From NCBI GenBank assembly GCA_023554445.1, contig JAMJQQ010000128.1, positions 1 to 25,480 on the forward strand: 25,480 bases of DNA, read 5' to 3'. The notes below the pieces were generated by a model. That model was given only the letters and a program-made list of their open reading frames with translations. It had not been told where the DNA came from and did not search any database. The position numbers and the translations under genes are program-made. This document shows positions 23,753-25,480 of this stretch, piece after piece. This DNA is from Carthagonibacter metallireducens (GTDB lineage Bacteria > Gemmatimonadota > Gemmatimonadetes > Palauibacterales > Palauibacteraceae). Within the stretch, counting starts at the first letter, position 1. Every line of letters starts with the position of its first letter.

Positions 23753-23920
23753 TCAGGCGTCGAGGTCACCGGCCGGCCGGCCGGTCCCCGCGCTCGTCTG
23801 CGTCCACTCGCCCAGCGCGTGAGCCGCCGCATCGAGGCGACGATTCGTGCGCCACGCGTACCAGACCAGGGTGACCCAGGTAAGTGTGTACCCGGCCACG
23901 ATGAAACCGAGGTTATCCAT
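23753..23920 (-). CDS. ccmD: Small haem exporter protein CcmD
   Basis: A 55-aa protein, too short for many gene callers. One transmembrane helix (about 5-23, with the Trp/Tyr-rich end WVTLVWYAW) is followed by a basic stretch RTNRRL, the layout of CcmD, which holds the CcmABC haem-handling complex together and helps release holo-CcmE. It sits between ccmC and ccmE, where ccmD is normally found. The ATG at 23920 overlaps the end of ccmC by 8 nt (ATGGATAA), which argues for coupled translation. The C-terminal tail is Gly/Pro-rich and contains a (CCGG)4 repeat at 23769-23784. Similarity in sequence is low, as usual for ccmD; the call rests on size, topology and position. Confidence 0.8.
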   Translation of the reverse strand: MDNLGFIVAGYTLTWVTLVWYAWRTNRRLDAAAHALGEWTQTSAGTGRPAGDLDA

Positions 23921-24590
23921 TGTACGCCACACGCTGTTCGAGTTCCCCTTCGACCTTCGCCAGCCGGATCCGCCGCATCATCAGGTAGACGTACACGAGG
24001 GTGAACGCCAGGACGTTGAACAGCAGCGTCCAAAGAATCTCCGGCGACACCGACCTGGGGCTGGACGGCGGCTGGTGCAGGGTTCGCCACCAGATCACCG
24101 ACAGGTAGACGATCGGCACGTTCGCGAAGCCGATGATTCCGACGATCGCCGCCCAGCGGGCCCGCTTGTCCGGGTCGTCCGCGAAGCTCCGGATCGCCAG
24201 GTAGCCGACGTAGATCGCGAGCATGATCGCCGTGGTCGTCAGGCGCGGATCCCACGTCCACCAGACGCCCCAGGTCGGTTTCCCCCACATCGAGCCGAGC
24301 GCGAGAGTGAGCACGGTGAACACGACCCCGATCTCGGCCGAGGCGTGTGCGACCCGGTCCCACTTGAGATCACGCTGGATGAGGTAGAGAACGCTCATCA
24401 GAAAGACGATGAAGAACGCCAGAAACGCCAGCCACGCAGCAGGCACGTGCACGTACATCAGCCGCTGCACGTCTCCCTGCAACCGATCCGGCGAGACTAC
24501 GAAGAGGCCGACGAACGAGCCGATCAACATGGTAACGAGGGCGGCGACACCGATCAGCTTCGCCATACCCGAGTTGCTTGTCACGATCAT
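23913..24590 (-). CDS. ccmC: Haem exporter protein CcmC
   Basis: A 225-aa inner-membrane protein with six predicted helices. The WWD domain WGKPTWGVWWTWDPRLT (about 102-118) and the conserved histidine of YVHVPAAW (His48) are the haem-handling features; CcmC loads haem onto CcmE. The ATG at 24590 overlaps the ccmB stop as ATGA, but its GGAGG site touches the start; a GTG two codons later (24584) has better spacing and may be the true start. Its 3' end overlaps ccmD by 8 nt. Confidence 0.95.
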   Translation of the reverse strand: MIVTSNSGMAKLIGVAALVTMLIGSFVGLFVVSPDRLQGDVQRLMYVHVPAAWLAFLAFFIVFLMSVLYLIQRDLKWDRVAHASAEIGVVFTVLTLALGSMWGKPTWGVWWTWDPRLTTTAIMLAIYVGYLAIRSFADDPDKRARWAAIVGIIGFANVPIVYLSVIWWRTLHQPPSSPRSVSPEILWTLLFNVLAFTLVYVYLMMRRIRLAKVEGELEQRVAYNG

Positions 24591-25264
24591 TCCTCCAGGG
24601 CGATCGGAAAGATCCAGGTGCTGATTACGAAGAAAATCACATCAAAGGCGATCAGGAGACGAATCCAGATGTCGGAGTCCTGCATCGGATCGCCGACCAG
24701 AATCAGGGTCGTAGCATTCACCGCACCGAGCAGCATCGGAACCAGTGCGGGAAACAGGAGCAGCGGAAGCATCACTTCACGCGCTCTGAGGTTTACCGTG
24801 AGTGCGGCATAGAAGGTCCCGACGATCGAGAAGCCGACCGTACCGAGCAGCGCTACGCCCGCCAATTCCCAGGCGTGCGGCAGCATCTCGATCTGAAACA
24901 GCACGGCGGCGGCCGGAAACAGGACGGCCTCGACCGCGAGGAGCACGATGATGTTGCCGAACAGCTTCCCCAGGAAGATCGCCCTGGGGTCGCCCGGATA
25001 GACCCGCAGGCCCTCGATACCGCCGCTCGTCTCCTCGCTCTGGTAAGTCCGGTTCAGCGAGAGAATGCCAGTGAACGCGATACCCACCCAGAGGAGCCCT
25101 CCCGAGACTTCGCGCAGCAGCTCGGTGTCGGGACCGAGGGCGAAGCTGAAGATGAAAAGCACCAGCGCGGCGAAGAACACCATCGCATTGAACGCCTGCT
25201 TGGTACGGGCCTCGATCAGGAGGTCCTTCCAGACGATCGCCCAGGAGCGGCGCAGGAGCTCCAT
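24587..25264 (-). CDS. ccmB: Haem exporter permease CcmB
   Basis: A 225-aa membrane protein with six predicted helices, the permease partner of the CcmA ATPase in the CcmABCD complex, which releases holo-CcmE from CcmC. LLIEARTKQAFNAMVFF near the N-terminus and EETSGGIEGLRVYPGD in the cytoplasmic loop (about 76-91) are hallmark CcmB motifs. The ATG at 25264 follows the ccmA stop directly, with GGAG about 9 nt upstream. The stop overlaps ccmC. Confidence 0.95.
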   Translation of the reverse strand: MELLRRSWAIVWKDLLIEARTKQAFNAMVFFAALVLFIFSFALGPDTELLREVSGGLLWVGIAFTGILSLNRTYQSEETSGGIEGLRVYPGDPRAIFLGKLFGNIIVLLAVEAVLFPAAAVLFQIEMLPHAWELAGVALLGTVGFSIVGTFYAALTVNLRAREVMLPLLLFPALVPMLLGAVNATTLILVGDPMQDSDIWIRLLIAFDVIFFVISTWIFPIALEE

Positions 25265-25480
25265 TCAGGCCTGCTCCGCACCCAGATTCTGCGCCGACAG
25301 GTGAGACCGAGCTGCCTCGTCGTGGTCCATCTCCTCCAGCCGGCCTTCGCGCAGAACCAGTGTCTGCTCGGCCGATCGCGTGGCTTCTCCCGCCTGGTGT
25401 GAGGCGATGATCACGGTGGTCCCGGCTGTCCGGAACTCCCGGACGAATTCGTCGACCAGCGACATGCCCTGTTTGTCGAG
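25265..25480 (-). CDS. ccmA: Haem exporter ATPase CcmA, C-terminal part (cut by window edge)
   Basis: The last 71 codons of an ABC ATPase; the frame is open to the window edge. It begins in LDKQGMSLVDEF, which follows Walker B in CcmA-type ATPases (D-loop region), and has the H-loop in TTVIIASHQAGEA. ATP hydrolysis by CcmA drives release of holo-CcmE. The Walker A and signature motifs lie beyond the right edge. An internal ATG at 25465 is not the start. It is the first ccm gene seen, so the operon promoter is outside. Confidence 0.88.
   Translation of the reverse strand, partial: LDKQGMSLVDEFVREFRTAGTTVIIASHQAGEATRSAEQTLVLREGRLEEMDHDEAARSHLSAQNLGAEQA

Noticed and set aside
23769..23784. (CCGG)4 palindrome
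   Set aside because: It encodes the Arg-Pro-Ala-Gly tail of CcmD and is explained by GC-rich codons; no sign of a regulatory or recombination site.
21012..23822. Plus-strand frame of 936 codons opposite ccmG-ccmF-ccmE
   Set aside because: It lies antisense to three certain ccm genes and shows no membrane segments or motifs.
1..25480. Search for tRNA, rRNA, CRISPR, insertion sequences and prophage genes
   Set aside because: No tRNA T-loop motif, repeat-spacer pattern, transposase or phage gene was noticed in the reading.

Overview
The window is a chromosomal stretch of high-GC DNA from a Gram-negative bacterium. A KDO transferase (lipopolysaccharide core), a lipoprotein peptidase and a complete System I cytochrome c maturation cluster all imply an outer membrane and a periplasm. 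GC-rich codons, many GTG/TTG starts and a short primary-type sigma factor (287 aa, no region 1.1) are compatible with Gemmatimonadota or a neighbouring FCB-like phylum. That placement is inference. I see no mobile element, CRISPR array, tRNA or rRNA; the window is dense with housekeeping genes.

Left part (1-5471). A minus-strand run reads, in transcription order, a D12-class adenine methyltransferase (2670-3758), a zinc-peptidase-like lipoprotein (1477-2595), a tandem universal stress protein (527-1399) and a YggX-like iron-trafficking protein with two CxxC pairs (246-530). Divergent from it is waaA (3953-5269). The tail of waaA overlaps, tail to tail, a small two-helix membrane protein gene (5241-5471) that is translationally coupled to an ABC exporter.

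Middle (5468-11305). The exporter (minus) and uvrA (plus) diverge from an 85-bp gap in which uvrA seems to have a promoter that would give a leaderless mRNA. A glycosyltransferase fused to a Rossmann-type domain starts on the stop codon of uvrA.

Right-middle (11431-17838). A gyrA-led operon of five genes with overlapping or nearly overlapping ends: gyrA, a threonine/serine dehydratase-type PLP enzyme, a class I glutamine amidotransferase-like hydrolase (C26), a HAD phosphatase, and an unrecognised tail-anchored coiled-coil protein. Next is a dsbA-vkor pair (17949-19114) that should form a periplasmic disulfide-making system.

Right part (19131-25480). The minus strand carries the sigma factor and, upstream of it, ccmA-B-C-D-E-F-G-H in that transcription order. 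ccmA is cut by the window edge. ccmD is a 55-codon gene short enough to be missed by ORF callers. The ccm products load haem onto CcmE, keep apocytochrome thiols reduced (CcmG/CcmH) and ligate haem (CcmF), while the neighbouring DsbA-VKOR pair supplies the opposite, oxidising activity.

I did not find a convincing wholly new system. The least explained items are the tail-anchored protein at 16435-17838, the glycosyltransferase/Rossmann fusion, and the two-CxxC YggX-like protein.
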